From Epiperipatus broadwayi (Eukaryota; Onychophora; Udeonychophora; Euonychophora; Peripatidae): a stretch of 64,000 bases of DNA. The DNA lies in assembly GCA_028023455.1 (NCBI GenBank), contig JAQFVV010000141.1:2118056-2182055 (forward strand), in the 5' to 3' direction. The position numbers and the translations under genes were made by a program. Shown piece by piece: positions 22,492 through 36,933 of the stretch (within the stretch, counting starts at the first letter, position 1; each line of letters opens with the position of its first letter). The notes beneath the pieces are model-generated. The model made no database searches, was not told the origin of the DNA, and saw only the letters and a program-made list of their open reading frames with translations.

Positions 22492-25089
22492 AACTAATAA
22501 AGAAATCTCTTTAAATAAATGTGATGTGCTAGCAAATTCTAACAAAATTAAATTTCCTTTGGGCAACCCCGATGTAAGCCAAATATAACTAAATGAAATG
22601 AAGGAAGAATTTATGGGAATTAAAATTTATGGATTTATGGAAATATAACAAAATTAAATATATTCAGTTTATTAAATTGATATAAAATGTATTTTGTAAT
22701 CTTTTGATCAGTCATCTATGTTGTGAATCAAATATAACTAAAACAATTGGGACAGTTTACAAATATAACATATATTATTGGTCAGTTTAAGCTAATTATA
22801 ACTTTATTCAAATGGTCGCACATCCTCATTATGGATCAATTGGTATATTTCTTTATTTCAGCTCGGGCGACCATGCTATGCATTAATTATAACCTATAAT
22901 TAATTCTATCTGGCATTCAAACACTTGTGGCTAAGTTGCATGCCAATTGTAACGTTTTAAGGATGGATCGATGGATGCTTCATCGTTCCCAGCTAACACT
23001 AATTCTAAAGCCTACTGGGATGATGATGTTGGTATAGAACATCCATAATCTTATTTGGCAGGGTGCCGAATTGCAACTTTAATAAAATATTCAGGTTAAA
23101 CTTCATTTCAAGAACTTATTAATAAATTTGAGCAATGATATTTAATGAATGGGTTAATAAATAATCAATCAATTAAAAAACTCACTGAGAATGCATTTAA
23201 ATAATAATAATATTAATATTCTTGGAAATTCTTCGCTATTCTCAGCACACTCCCCATTCACTATCATTAAAGTCACAATTAATATTTTGTTCGATTCCAA
23301 ATAGTTGTACATCCACCTCCACCTTCCTGATCCATCCCCTTATCATCCTCACATCCATAGATCTATTACACTATTATCTGCTTTACTATTAAATTTCCCA
23401 TCATGCTAGCTCATTTCTCCCATTATAACATCTTCTCAGGGTTTTTAGAACAATACAGTGTGGAAATCGAACAAGCTGCGATAGATTATTGGTGATAAAC
23501 ACCCCTGCTGTCTTTAATGTAGTTTAATGTCTATTTACATTAAAGCTCGAATAATTTAAGCTTATCAAATCTTTTAGAAAATAACATTATAAATTGCATC
23601 CACTATCACTTAATAACTATCCTTATTCACAATTTATATTTCGACCATATTAAATTATTAGGCAATATTAAGTAATGCCGTGCCACATAAGCACGAAAAA
23701 TTAAACATTTTAAATAAATTTTATCGGATAATACTTATGAAAATGATGATTCAACTATTATTAATAATAATATATTGATGTACGATTGGATTTGAGATGT
23801 CTATATTACAATAACCCACAAAACATTGAGACGTACAAACATTTTATTTAAAACAAATAACAAATTTTATTGACATACTACAATTCAATACATAATATAT
23901 ACATTCTCTTAATGATTCGCTTGGCGTATTATGATATATAAAGGAAAACTAAACACATAAATATCCCTAAATCAATAAATAGTATCAAGAGACTTTAAAA
24001 TATAAATATTCATTTTTAATTATCAGGGAACCATGATTACCATGGAGTAATATTAACAAAAGACATTTTTGTTCTCATTTTTATCCCAGATATAACAGAA
24101 CATTAAATTTCTTCCTCCCAGTGGTTAATGCTTTTAGTTACCGATTTGTTTCCAAGGGTAATGCTTCCAATCATAAAATTTAATAATTTTATTTAATTAT
24201 TTTAATTTAATATTTCTTGCCCTATGCTCAACAATAGAAATATTTCATGTATGGTGGGACTAAGTTAATTTTTGGTTACTTTCAAATGTCAACGAATCAG
24301 TATCTAGCTCAATCATCATCATACATGCATACACATTATATTCATGTTCTTGTGACAATAATAATAAAATTTTAGTAATATTACCTTTCCAGAGAAGTTC
24401 TCAACTGTCTGCAGATATATATTTATTAGATAATTTCAGGTAAGCATTGCTTACATTCACAGGTTTTATTTAATCCTTAAGTTAAATATTGATTGATGTT
24501 ATTACTCTTGGGTCTTATTGATAAATTAAAATATATCAACAAAACGATGTTCAAGTATACCAATCACACACACACTATCTGCACTCATCCTGATCTCAAA
24601 TTGAGTTTGCAACCCTCTATCCAACATTTGTAAGTAATGCTTTGTAATAGCTATATTTCATACAACCGTAAGGAATATTAGCTTGCGGTAGGCAGTGACC
24701 TGAATAAGAGAAAAACTTTTCACTAAGGTCAAGATATGCTAGGATTTTTATGATAGTCATATAAAGAGACTTGGATTAACCTATCAACCTCTGGCCATCA
24801 ATAAATAAATCATCTTACAGTATAGAATATAACCAAGTGGGAAAACTTTTCTACTGTGTTTAAATACTTTATAAATATAGTATAAATATCTTAGGGAGGA
24901 GCTAAACTATGACTTCACTAGCTTGGTGGGGGCTCGGGTCCACCCACATATATACAGGTCTAACATCAATTTGTACAAATAAAACTTTTATATCTACATT
25001 ACTCTTGCGAAATAGTACACTAGAACATGAGCCAATGATATTTCCAAGCCTTAATTAGCTTGTATCTAGCTTTAACTTTATTTAACTTT
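22490..25089. other. No recognisable gene
   Basis: About 2.6 kb of AT-rich sequence of moderate complexity. I see no family motif, tRNA or clear repeat. Confidence 0.4.
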
Positions 25090-25131
25090 ATGATAATAAT
25101 AATAATAATAATAATAAGAAGAAGAAGAAGA
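25090..25131. repeat. (AAT)n-(AGA)n compound microsatellite
   Basis: About nine ATA/AAT units followed by five AGA units. Confidence 0.9.
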
Positions 25132-25317
25132 AATGCACATTAAAATTTCAAGACTACTTCTCTGCACTTTTATAGAATAATGATGATATTTTAGTCCAAC
25201 AATCATGCAACCTTCATAAAACATAGCATTAAGTTTAAGCACTTGACAAAAATTCCTGAACTGATTCAAAAAACATTTCCCACAACAATAAATCTCACTC
25301 TTGTCATAAAAAAATTA

Positions 25318-25755
<438 letters not shown>

Positions 25756-26887
25756 GGATTAATTTTAAATGGAGATATATGATAAATAAAAAAAAAAGCT
25801 TTTTTCTTTCTTTTTTTTTTTAAAAATTAAATGTTCTACATGAATAGTAATAATAATAAAAATATACTTAACTAGTTCTCCAGGAATGTTCTTTAGATTT
25901 CTGGTTTTCATTTTTCCTGTTTTTCATTTCTTTGGCCAGTTTGTGTACACATATAACATTATGTAGAAAGTGTCCTTGTGATAGAGTTTGATTCCTATGC
26001 CAAAATATATAAAGTTTTTACACTGCTGAGATTTCCTCATTTTAGTTTCTGTGGATTAAAGCTGAAGAGAACTTATTTTAATTTTTAAATATGTGAGTCC
26101 ACTTCTTGTTGCATTTTTTTTAGTTCACTTAATATTCATATTCAATGTTTTATATGATATTATAGAATTCAAATTTAATGTTTTATATGTGAAATCAAAA
26201 TTTAGATTTTTTTATTTTCTGTAGTCTAAATGTTACTTATCCTGACTTCTGATAAATTAGTAGAGATAATTATGACCATTGATTGATTTCTGGGGATTGA
26301 TGTATACCTAACTTAAATTTTACTCAAAAGTCATTGCTTTTTCTATATTATTAAATTTGGAAAAGTTCATTTTTCAAGAGAGAGACAAAATAATTATTAT
26401 AAATGATTTCTTTCTTTTCAAAAAAAATGTTTCATTTTTAAAACTTTTCCAGCAAAGTTTCTCTCTAATACCTATAATGAGATAACTTGAAATAGAGAGA
26501 TTCAGACAGAGCAGCTGATGTTACAGTTACAGCTACCCCCTTTCAACCTGGTGCAGAGCTCTTAAAGTGTCTAGCTCTCTTCACTACCCTTCCCCAATGT
26601 GACTTTTTATTGACCTTCTAATGACTGGTCAGTCTCGGTTTTCCTGATTAATTGCCTATTGTTTCTTTTCTTTCTTGTTATCTACTTTCTGACCTCTTGA
26701 AGAACCATATGCCAAATTCATATGTGCATTCTAACAGATAATCAATTAATTTTAAACTTAAATTCCCGTGCCATAAAGACATCATTAAATCACTCTAGTA
26801 ATTACTTTAGTAATTCTACCCTCATGGAAATCACACCAAGGAACAAATAACAGAAAGCTCTCTTCCCCCTTTTACTTTTCTATATTA
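25756..26887. other. No recognisable gene
   Basis: AT-rich, no family motif, tRNA or repeat recognised apart from short homopolymers. Confidence 0.4.
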
Positions 26888-27021
<134 letters not shown>

Positions 27022-27234
27022 TTACAGCAACTCAACTTCAAACCCAGAATCTTGACTAAAATTTTGGCTGCTATGAATAAACTATCAAAATGAATTAATT
27101 TCTTCTTTAGAGTAGTTCCTCATGAGAGACACATAATTTTTTTTTACTTAATTGTGAACTTTATAATTAAAATCTATAACTAGATCAAATACCCACACAT
27201 GTTTCACATGTACAATTTTTAATTAAACCGATTG

Positions 27235-27235
<1 letters not shown>

Positions 27236-27281
<46 letters not shown>
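27236..27281. repeat. (TA)n microsatellite
   Basis: About 23 TA units. Confidence 0.95.
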
Positions 27282-27286
<5 letters not shown>

Positions 27287-27839
27287 ATTATTAATTATTT
27301 TTTTTTACAATTTAATTTCATGAACTAGTTAGTTCTAACTTGTCCGTGTAAAACTAGACTATCTATTCCCACTCTCTGAAGTAGAGTTTAAATCACACAT
27401 CCCCCTTTTTTTCTTTTGACTCCAACTATTATATGATGTATAAATATTGCTTATCTAATAAATTATATCTTTAATATTAAATCATCCCATAAATTAATAT
27501 CTAATAAAACAATTTTTGGTTAGAAATTTTTAAATGACAAATGTTTAGATTGCCTACCAAGTAAAACATATGCATTCCCTATGAATATGGGTTCAAACCT
27601 AGCCTTGGCTAAAAAGTTTGTCTATTGAAATATATATATATATATATAAATTATGAGGAAAAATTTTATTAAACATTATCTCTACATATTTAATTAAAAA
27701 AATGGAGTCTTGGGCAAATCCAAGGGCTACATATCCTCCTACATTAAGTAAAATTTTCCAAATTCAAACTACATTTTTTTATATATGGATAATTTATTTT
27801 ATACCAAATAAATACTAAATTACACTTTACTCTGCTCAC
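27282..27839. other. No gene; one weak tRNA-like B-box
   Basis: AT-rich sequence. GGGTTCAAACC near 27585 looks like a pol III B-box but has no convincing A-box partner. Confidence 0.3.
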
Positions 27840-28714
27840 CTTTTAGGTGGGACAGGCCTTAAACTTTATGGATTATAGGTTCCTCTAGTTCCCTCCAGGG
27901 TTGAGAGTAGAAAGACATTTTCTCCTATCTTCTTAATTATCTGATAGGGGCCTTCATATAGGTTCAGAAAATTTCTGATTATGTGTTTTTGAGGATTGCT
28001 GATGTGAGGTTTTCTTACAAGTATATAATCATGGTGTACTTGAAAAAATGTGGCCTAGCTTTAGACAAATTGACTCATTTTTCACTCATTTTCTTCAAGT
28101 TAACAGCTGTTTGCTGGTTATTCCCTGTTATAATATCTTCCAAAATGATAGGCAAAATAAGCAGTGATTCTTGTTTTCCAAAGTGCAACAGGATAGGGGT
28201 GAATTAACTTGATTCATTAATCATGACATTAATGTATTGTATAATTTGAGATAATTTATTAACCCACTGCCAGTGATTTTCACCTACATAGATCCTGAAC
28301 AACCTACCCAACTCCCTCATCACCAACTCATATGGGTTAGATTGTGGATTCCTTATGGAACTCATAATGTGTTTCATATTATTCCTTCGAATACATCTTT
28401 TCAAGTGATGGAGATGAAGGTGGTGGTATGGTCAGACAATATCAACTATGGCTTACCAACCATGGGAATCTGAAAACTGTCCATGCACCCAACCACACTG
28501 CTAGCATCAACTTTATGTACAGTGTATGCAGACACATACTTAGTGAAGACATCATACATAACCAATATAAATTTTTGGTGATTGAAGGGTGGAAGTGGGC
28601 CATAAAAATCAATAGCCAACACTTCATTTGGTTTATTAGACAGTATTGGCTGTAAAGCACCTGCAAATCAATGATTACTAAATTTAGTCTTCAAACATAC
28701 CTCACATGATTTTA
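27840..28714 (-). pseudogene. Gypsy integrase relic, second family member
   Basis: On the minus strand, with stops, the order is the integrase zinc-finger end (CEVCLKTK near 28700), AIDFYGPLPPF (first catalytic D), LVMYDVFTKYVSAY, SDHTTTF (second D), RNPQSNPYELVMRELGRLF (catalytic E, in the open frame 28404-28204) and, near 27,850-27,950, a C-terminal block like that of the main gypsy element (EGPY...GENVFLL). It resembles the integrase at 41.9-42.9 kb throughout but is clearly diverged, with internal deletions. RT and gag parts are missing; the fragment stops exactly where a plus-strand PLE begins. Confidence 0.85.
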
Positions 28715-28716
28715 TA

Positions 28717-28920
28717 TTGTCAGCTTCTGTTCTTTATGACCATAATAAATCATGTATATATAGTTTTGATTTTGATTATAATAACATAAAAATATTGGAA
28801 TCTTCAAGAAATAATAATAAAAGAAAAATTAAAGAGACGATGTTAATATATAACCACAAGCAGAATTTAATTAATAGGCAAGCAGCAAACATTAAAATCA
28901 TAGAATTATGGGAAATTTGA
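28717..28920 (+). pseudogene. PLE lineage 2 C-terminal fragment
   Basis: The last 67 codons of a lineage 2 PLE: YDHNKSCIYSFDF, NNKRKIKETMLIY and the terminal ANIKIIELWEI. The YIG motif and everything before it is missing, so this is a very short 5'-truncated copy. It joins the inverted integrase relic at about 28,715. Confidence 0.8.
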
Positions 28921-28954
28921 CATGGAATTATTAGAAAGCTGACATTTTAAAAGT

Positions 28955-28998
28955 GATGGTTAGCAAAGCTACATGTTAGTTGAAAGCACTTCTAAGTT
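28955..28998 (+). ncRNA. Degenerate hammerhead-like motif 3' of PLE
   Basis: Core position reads UUAGCAA, with stem II AGCUA/UAGUU (one G-U), GAA, AGCACU and UCUAAG. Layout is kept, but the core is further from consensus than the other copies. Confidence 0.35.
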
Positions 28999-29084
28999 AT
29001 GGTTATAATATAATTATTATAAACTTTTAATTACTGTATTTTCAAATATTTATTTATAAATTTACATATATTATTTTGAAGAAA

Positions 29085-29093
29085 TGCAGACAT

Positions 29094-29132
<39 letters not shown>

Positions 29133-29171
29133 AGATATATGGTTTTATATATATATATATATATTGATGTC

Positions 29172-29175
<4 letters not shown>
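29085..29175. repeat. (AT)n-cored palindrome
   Basis: TGCAGACATCAATATATA on the left is mirrored by its reverse complement ending at 29175. The centre holds (AT)n around TCTCAGATATATGG. Another (AT)n follows up to 29207. Confidence 0.9.
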
Positions 29176-29205
<30 letters not shown>

Positions 29206-29207
29206 GC

Positions 29208-32200
29208 CCTTTTCTATAGGTCAGTAATAGTTTATAACAGTCAATTACTAAAAATTTTAAATTTTAGAATATGTTCTTTTGATTTATTAATTATAGTTTG
29301 TCAATTATGTTATAAAGTATAATTTGAAGCTAAAGAAAGTACGTAGTATATAAAATTATAGCAAATTATTTAAAAAATAGTTATGTAAAGCTTTAAATAT
29401 TGTTTCATATGGTTGTAAAAGCTGGCCATATTAAATAACCCAGCTATAAATATTAAAAGTATATTTAATAAGTTCGATTTTAATAGTTTAAAACTTGTAG
29501 TAATAAATGTTATATTTTAAATTTATAAAGTCATATTTAATAAGCAAAAATTAATATCGTACATTTTAAAAATAAACTTTATGATGGTGAGAATTGTATT
29601 TAATTCTATATTTTCTAAATTGTTCTTCCAAATTTTATAATTATATTATATAATATAATAAGTGTATCAATTTTATTAGTCGAGGCAGAGAAATAGATTG
29701 AAAATCGTCTGTCAAAGTTATTGATCATGTGACTTGTATATTTCATACTTCACACATGCTTGTTTGAAATAATAACAAAGTTTAAAATATTTTAAAAGTT
29801 ATAGTATAAAATTGGATGGAATTGTTGCCTATCATAAAAGTAAATAGTATTAAATATTAAGTTAACTATCGTATGTAATGTTTTAAATAATGTAATAAAG
29901 ACAAATACATTCATAATATAAAAATTAAATATTTTATTTAAATAAAAATAGATAAATTGAATATTAAGAAATGGAATAAGTTATTAAATGTTATTTTAAA
30001 AGTTATTTTAAAAGATTAAATAATTTAAATAAAGTTATAATTGAATTAAAAGTGGTATTTTAAATAATATTTTTTAAATTTTATTACGCCATAATTTTTA
30101 ATTTTGAAATTCAATTCTACTTGAAATTAAAAATATGTAAATTTGTTCTCAAGCTAAAGTAAGAATTATCCAATAGGAATAGGTATTCTTACAGACTATA
30201 AATATCATCATAACTAAGTTATCAGGGGAGATTAATAATGTATTGAAACCGGAGAAAGGTAAATTATAACTATCAAAAAGATAGTATTTTTTTAAATTTT
30301 TTATTTTAGTCAATTTTTTTTAGTACTTTCTTATCGTTTTATTTGCAAAAAAAACTAATTGATAATTTTAAAAGTTTTTTTTTGCAAAAAAGAGTTTTAA
30401 AATATAATAATTTAGAAACTTCGTGGAAATGATTTTCTAATTTTTAAAGTACTTACCAGTCGTATTTTATCTAAAAGTTTAACCTAAATTTCGCAATAAA
30501 AATGGATATACTACGAAATAAAATGGATATAAGTTGTAATGCTGAAAAAATGTTTGGAATATTTATTGATATAGCTTTATTAATATTTCACCGATGAACT
30601 GTTTTGGTACATAAAAAACCACAGCTCGGAAATCATACAGTGTCTAATAAAAAAAATGGAGATGCATTATTATTTATAAGCCAATCCAAAATTTATTTTT
30701 TAAATAGTAATAAGACAATTGTATATTGCATGAATTATTTTATATTATATTATATCAAAAGGAGTAAAATGTTATATCCTTTTTGAAGGTAACATTTTTT
30801 TTTTTAAAGTGATATATAAAAATACCAAATGAAAGTTTAAATGTATTAAGAAGGAAACTTATATAAAAAAGTGAACATATAGTTGAATAAAAGATGGATC
30901 CTTGGAAATACAAATAGTACTTAAAAGTTTATCAAATATTTTTAAAGTTAAATTAGATGGATTGATGCATCGGATACACAGAGAATATTGGCAGAGAAAA
31001 TACTTAAAAAAACTTCATGGGATTAATTAATATTATGATTTAATAATTATCGTCCTAAATACTAAAACCAAGGATTATTTTCTATAAATTTTACTAAATG
31101 GATTAATAATTATTTTTATTTTAAACTTTAACGTGCTTGGAGGAGAACATTTTTAGAAATCTAGAGAAAATAATAAACATTTTGAACTTATCAGGAACTA
31201 TCGTCAAGAAAATATGTAATTATAGTTTTGATTCCTTTTATTTTGTTAACCTAGTTTAAATCTAAATTTTTATATAAGATTAGGAAAAACATAAAAACAT
31301 TAATTTATTAATATTAAAATTTTATAATATAACAATCTAATAATTTAGCTAAAAATATTTTAAGATAAAGTGTATGGGTGTGAATTTTTTTTATATCTGC
31401 AATGCTCAAGTGGTTAAAGGAAGCCTACTGAACACGATGACTAGATAAAGTTTATTAGTAATAATAATAACTATTAATAATTTTATAATGTATATATTTT
31501 TTGTTTTCTTTAGATCATCCATAAATTGGAAGAATGAAGTGTAAAAGTTTTTTTTACTTATATGTACCGCATTTCATACAACATTTTAAAAAAATATTAT
31601 GAGATAGGATTGATTTGAAAATATGCATATGACAATTTTTTTTATTAGTGATATAATCCAACATAACAAATAATTATGTGATTCTTTTAAAATTTTCATG
31701 TTATTGGATATTCAAATATTGTCTAAGTATATTGTATATGATTAGACATATAGAATAATGAAGTAAGCAGACTTTTCTTGTGGAACAGCTAGATTGTTTA
31801 ACTATTAATGAATTTTATTTATTGTTTTATAAATGCAGATAGTTATTTATCGATGTAAGATGTGGAAAATCTTGAGAAATAATGTTGAGATAGTTGCTTG
31901 GAAGTACTTAGTGAACAGGAAACCAATATGATGTTTTAAGAAATAGGATGTTATAAGGAATGGAAATAATATTTAGTCTTTATGTGAATATCAGCATAGT
32001 TAACAAAGCCCTATGACTGATACAAATTTTATTTGGACAGTGTTTATATTTCTTTAAATATTTGATGTTCTAATAAAGCTGAAGAAATAGCTTTAACATT
32101 GTCCTTATATTAGAGGATATTAGGCAGGTAAATGTCATACCTTTTCGCACTGTGTCATGTTAAGAGTAATACTCTAGCTTTCTTCCTTAATCCTATGCAT

Positions 32201-34022
32201 CTGTTTTCGCTATCTTTATTTCATGTAACTGCATCGTTCAGTAAGATATGTTTAAGAGAAATGATAAATAATTTAGAACTTAGGTTATGCTATCATTTTG
32301 TATAAGATTGGTTTATTTTCTTAGAAGGAATAGGACGTTATAACTGAAAATTGAAGATCCAAAGTATCCTAAGGAAAGAAAAGAATCATAGAATATATTT
32401 TGAATTTTATTTCGGAAATGAAATATAATTTTTTTAAATAGGGTATCTAAACAAAAATATTTCTTTAAAGTAATAATAATTTTAAATGATTAGTATTATT
32501 TTTTTAAGAGAAAAATAAGTATTGCATATTTTTAAAATACAATAGTACAAAGTAAATTATGTAAACAATATGCATAGTATATTTTTTGTTTATTGATTAA
32601 CAGAAATATATTAATGATTACACTTATATCATATTAAATTAAGGCTTAAAGAAGAATATATTATGATTAGTAAACATTGTGTGATAAATACTAAAATCTA
32701 GTACTGAATTTTGGATAATATTTTGTGTAACATCTTTGAATTTGCAAGATGAAATTTTTTTTAATATCTTGAGAAATCCATACTCATTATAAAATTTTGT
32801 TTTCTATAGAATGTTTTTCTAAGTATGAATTTTTAAAATAAGATAGTTTAATAATATTAAAGATAAAATGCTGTTGCTAATAAAGTAGATAAATATATTT
32901 GTAATAATTTAACCATAATGAGAAACCAAATAGTAACATTTTTTTTTTTAAATTTTGTCCTAAATCTAAATAAAGATATAATTGAAATATAAATTGTTTT
33001 TTTTTATAACCCGGTAGATCAAACTGTAAAGTAAAAAAGTTAAGGATATCCACTGTAAATAGAGTAAATAAATTGTTCATTTATTTGTTGTTAGTAATAT
33101 ACTTTGTTATTTCAAAAATTTTGTGTCCGAGTTATTTATTTCTCCACATCGCTGCATGAAAACACGATAAATGCATAATAATTGAAACAAATATATAATT
33201 TTGCACAAAAGATAAATAGAGAATTATTTTAAGAATTTTAAATATTTTATTGGTATTCATTATAATTAAATAATCATAATCTTACATTATTTTATTGGTC
33301 ATAAATCTGTTATCACAATATTATATTAAATTATATGCTATCAGTTGCCACACATATTTTGTTTATCAGATTATTAAAATGCTACCACATATTTATTATA
33401 TCATTACATGAAGATATAAGATCATATTATATTATTTCATTATTTTATTATGGTAATAAAAATATAACAAAAAGAAAAGATATCCAGTAATAATTAAACA
33501 ATGAAGAATATGATTACTGTTATTTATTATTATTAGTTTAAGTGTAGTAGATTATGACATAAAATCCCTTCTCATATTTTACTACCGTAATTTTAAATTA
33601 ACTTAGAATAAACTTTATGAACCTGAGATTATTTTATTTGAGCTAGATTATTATAAATAGAAGATTAAGATTTAATTATTAACTTAGTCTTAGTGAGTAG
33701 AAGTTATTAAAGTCATAAGAATACTATGAGTTTGTTATTTGAAATAGTAATAAGGGGGGATAGTGTTCTTATGCCATTGAGGTAGTATCCTGTGGGATAT
33801 TGGCTCAATGTAATCTATCTTGTCACCTGTATTTTCACTTCAAGTCTCATGAAATAATTAAATATTTATTTAATTTATTTTTATAAATTGAACCTTATTC
33901 TAATATTAAATTTGAGCTAGTGGAATATTTAATTTTAATGCTGAATATTTTATTTATTAATTATTAACTGAGATAGAACCCGTTTTATTTCATATCATAT
34001 ATTATCTGGAAGAGAGGATGCA
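29208..34022 (+). mobile_element. Old, diverged solo-type LTR of the gypsy family
   Basis: It begins TGTGCCCTTTTCTATAGG and ends GGAAGAGAGGATGCA. It is co-linear with the 3' LTR at 43954-48300 (which begins TGTGCCCTTTTGTATGGG and ends GGAAGTGAGGGTACA), though much diverged. Shared landmarks: the TTTTAAATTT block near 29250, CCAAT/TATA at 30170-30204, TTTTCTTTAGAT near 31510, and TCTTATGCCATTGAG...GGCTCAATGTAA near 33770. No internal retroelement region adjoins either side, so it looks like a solo LTR. About 4.8 kb. Confidence 0.75.
30170..30204 (+). promoter_or_regulatory. Conserved CCAAT-TATA pair of the old LTR
   Basis: CCAAT at 30170-30174 and TATAAATA at 30197-30204, 27 bp apart. The same pair is at the matching place in the 3' LTR (44895 and 44921, 26 bp apart). 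Likely the LTR core promoter. Confidence 0.5.
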
Positions 34023-34154
34023 TGAGATGAAGGTTAGAATATATATATATATATATATCCACAGATGGCGTCCTACCAAAAACACCGATCAAGCGTATGT
34101 TTTGTTTACACAAACATCAGAGTAGCATTCACTATCTCTAACTATAAAAAAAAA
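34023..34154. other. Short spacer between old LTR and young gypsy element
   Basis: Holds (AT)n (34040-34058) and about 85 bp of less AT-rich sequence (CCACAGATGGCGTCC...) not found elsewhere in the window, ending in an A-run where the truncated LTR begins. Confidence 0.5.
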
Positions 34155-36924
34155 TGTCATAATATTTAAATTCTATATGCTGGTTATATAGAAAATTTTA
34201 AAAAAATGTTTTGCTGAATATTTAAAGAAATACGCACAGAAGTATATGAGGATATCCAAGTCAATTTTTATAAAAACTTAAATTAAACATTTAACTATTG
34301 ATTAATCCTAGGTAGATAATAACTTTTAAATAAATCCGGATCCTATAAACTGTTTTAATTATTATTTTGTTTCTTTATGGTGGAACTTATTTTATCTTAT
34401 TTTATTTTTAAAAAAAACGTTTTTCCATTTATTTCATAAAAACTGTTTAAACACGTGATGTACCGGGAAAAGGAAGTGGTGTTGGTAAAATGTTGTGCCT
34501 AGAAAAAAAGAACAATTGTGGGTGGAAAGAAGACACGGTTGGATTTTTATGTAACATATTTTGTTTTCTTAACTAACATAGATATTTAATTATTTATTGA
34601 TCTATTAGAGATAAGAGAGGTACATTTTAAAAGTAACTACATATTAATATAACACTTAATTTCCTAAAGTTTATTTTTTTTATATAATTTTACAACACAT
34701 AATATTTTAAGAATAATTGTTGAGTATAAATGTGATATTATTTTGTAAAACTATAATCCTGGAGGACATCATTTGGCTGATTATAAATTGGAGTATCATT
34801 TATGGTAATAATTATATAATATTAATAATTTAATGTATTTTGCTTTATTTTCTTTAGATAATCCAAATATTATTGATTGTTGAGTGAATGTATAAATATT
34901 TAAAGAACATACATGCATAATATTATCAATAATAGTTTTATTTTAATATGCGTACTGTATTTTATAATATAAATTTATTACAACGTAATAAGAGTTATCC
35001 AGAAATAATTATATGATTCTTTCGTGAATAAACTTTAATATTTCTATTATAATATTAGGAATTTGATTTATTATATTAGTATGAGTCATTTATATTTATT
35101 TTCAAGTTAGTAAGAAGGTAGAAAAAAAATATATCTATATTTATTTTTTATTTTTATTAGACAAGTTAAATTAATTTTATATAGAAAGTTATATTTTGTT
35201 TGAAGGGTTTATCAGATATAGATGATGAGATATAATAGAGTTTGGATAGTCATTTTTTAAAAAAAATTGGTAAGCTGATACTGAAGTTAAATAAGATTAG
35301 AATGATATTTGAAGATAGAGTTTTATTAAGAGGGAATAGGAATAACAAGTAGAGAAGAATAATAGTTTAAATGGAAAAGAATCATAGAATTTTATTTTAA
35401 TATAATAACGTTATAAAAATTGGTAATTTATAAATAAAAATTTTCGTCTTTACAAAATTGTTGAATAATTTTAAAAATATTATTTTAAGAAAAGAACATA
35501 TATGTATTGCATATTTTGGTAAGACATATATTATGAAATTACATCAGAATGAAGTAAATAATTATGTAATCAATAAAAGTCATATAATGTTACAAAGTTA
35601 TATCAATCTATACATTAGTTGATATTTAGTTAATGCTAATAATAGATGTAATATATAATAGTTACATTATAGTAGAAATAGCTATAATACTTAAATGGAG
35701 TAGCATTTTAATTATTAAAGTTTGTTTATTTTACATGTGCTACATAAGTGATATTTCACATAAAAGCCTTTTATTGTACTAAGTGATTATAAATGATATC
35801 TAGTAAAATATAAGTTCATAGATTCAATTACATGTTACTAATAAAACATTTAAGAAATGTATGGATTATTTATTTTGGATTATAGAAAGAACAACAATGT
35901 AAGAATCTTGTATTATTATTATTTTTCTTATTTTTATTTTCTTGATTTTCCACTTATAATGTAAATAATGTATATAAGTTGTTTATTAAAGTTGATGTAA
36001 ATAAATTTGTTTAAGTTGTTTTAAAAGTGTGTCGAATTCATTATTTTGCACCACAGCATTTGACAAAAGATAATTTGAATAAAACATAATATTTGCACAA
36101 TATGAATTAAATTACTATTATTATTTTTAAAAAAGAAATACAGTATTTTCTTAAGATAATTTATAGAAATTCATTGACATTAACATATTATGTTATAATG
36201 GTCACAAAAATAATTATAATGCACAATATAAGAGTATAATATTATTTATTGCCACATATTATTAAATTATAAGATTTTATTATATTCTTAATTTAGATAC
36301 TATATGAAGATAAAAGACATGTAGATGATTTACTTGTTTTCTTAATGATTAGTAGTATAATAAAATAGATGAGGTTAACTTATACACTGGAGATTGTTAT
36401 TTAGTTATTTATTATTATTATAGGTTAGGTGTAGTTAGGTCTGATATTAAATCCCTTATCATGCCTATCTGCAAGAAGTGTTATTACTTTAAGATAATTA
36501 AAAGAACCTGAGATTATTTAGTTATATTTCTTTGATAAAAGATTGAGATTTATTTATTACTATTATGGAAGTTAGTTAATTTTTTATAAAAGACATAAGA
36601 GTGCTATAGATGTATTAGTGAGATAATAAAGAGGTAATAGTATTCTTATGCCATTGAGATAATGTCTTAGAAGACATAGGCTCAATGTAAATTCATATTA
36701 CCACTTGTAACTTCACTTCATAGTCTCATGATTTAATAAATACTTATTTAGTTAGTGCACGATATTGAACTATATTAATTTTTCTGTTAGTTGTACTAAA
36801 TCTGATAAGATATAGTATTATAAAAATATATTAATAATAGTTATACATATTTTAGTCGAGCATAACAATTTAATTGAGCTAGTCATATTTTAAGTTATAT
36901 TATATTTCCGGAAGTGAGGGTACA
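34155..36924 (+). repeat. 5' LTR, truncated at its 5' side
   Basis: Matches 45531-48300 with only a few tens of differences. It ends ...GGAAGTGAGGGTACA. The first about 1.58 kb of the LTR (43954-45530 in the 3' copy), which holds the TGTGCCC terminus and the CCAAT/TATA promoter, is missing here. The break falls in an A-run present at both places. Confidence 0.88.
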
Positions 36925-36933
36925 AACAGTAGT

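Noticed and set aside
31390-31450. GCAATGCTCAAGTGGTTAAAGG resembling the 5' half of a tRNA-Leu/Ser
   Set aside because: It is at the place in the old LTR that aligns with CTATAATCCTGGAGGACATC of the young LTR, and no B-box follows; a chance match.
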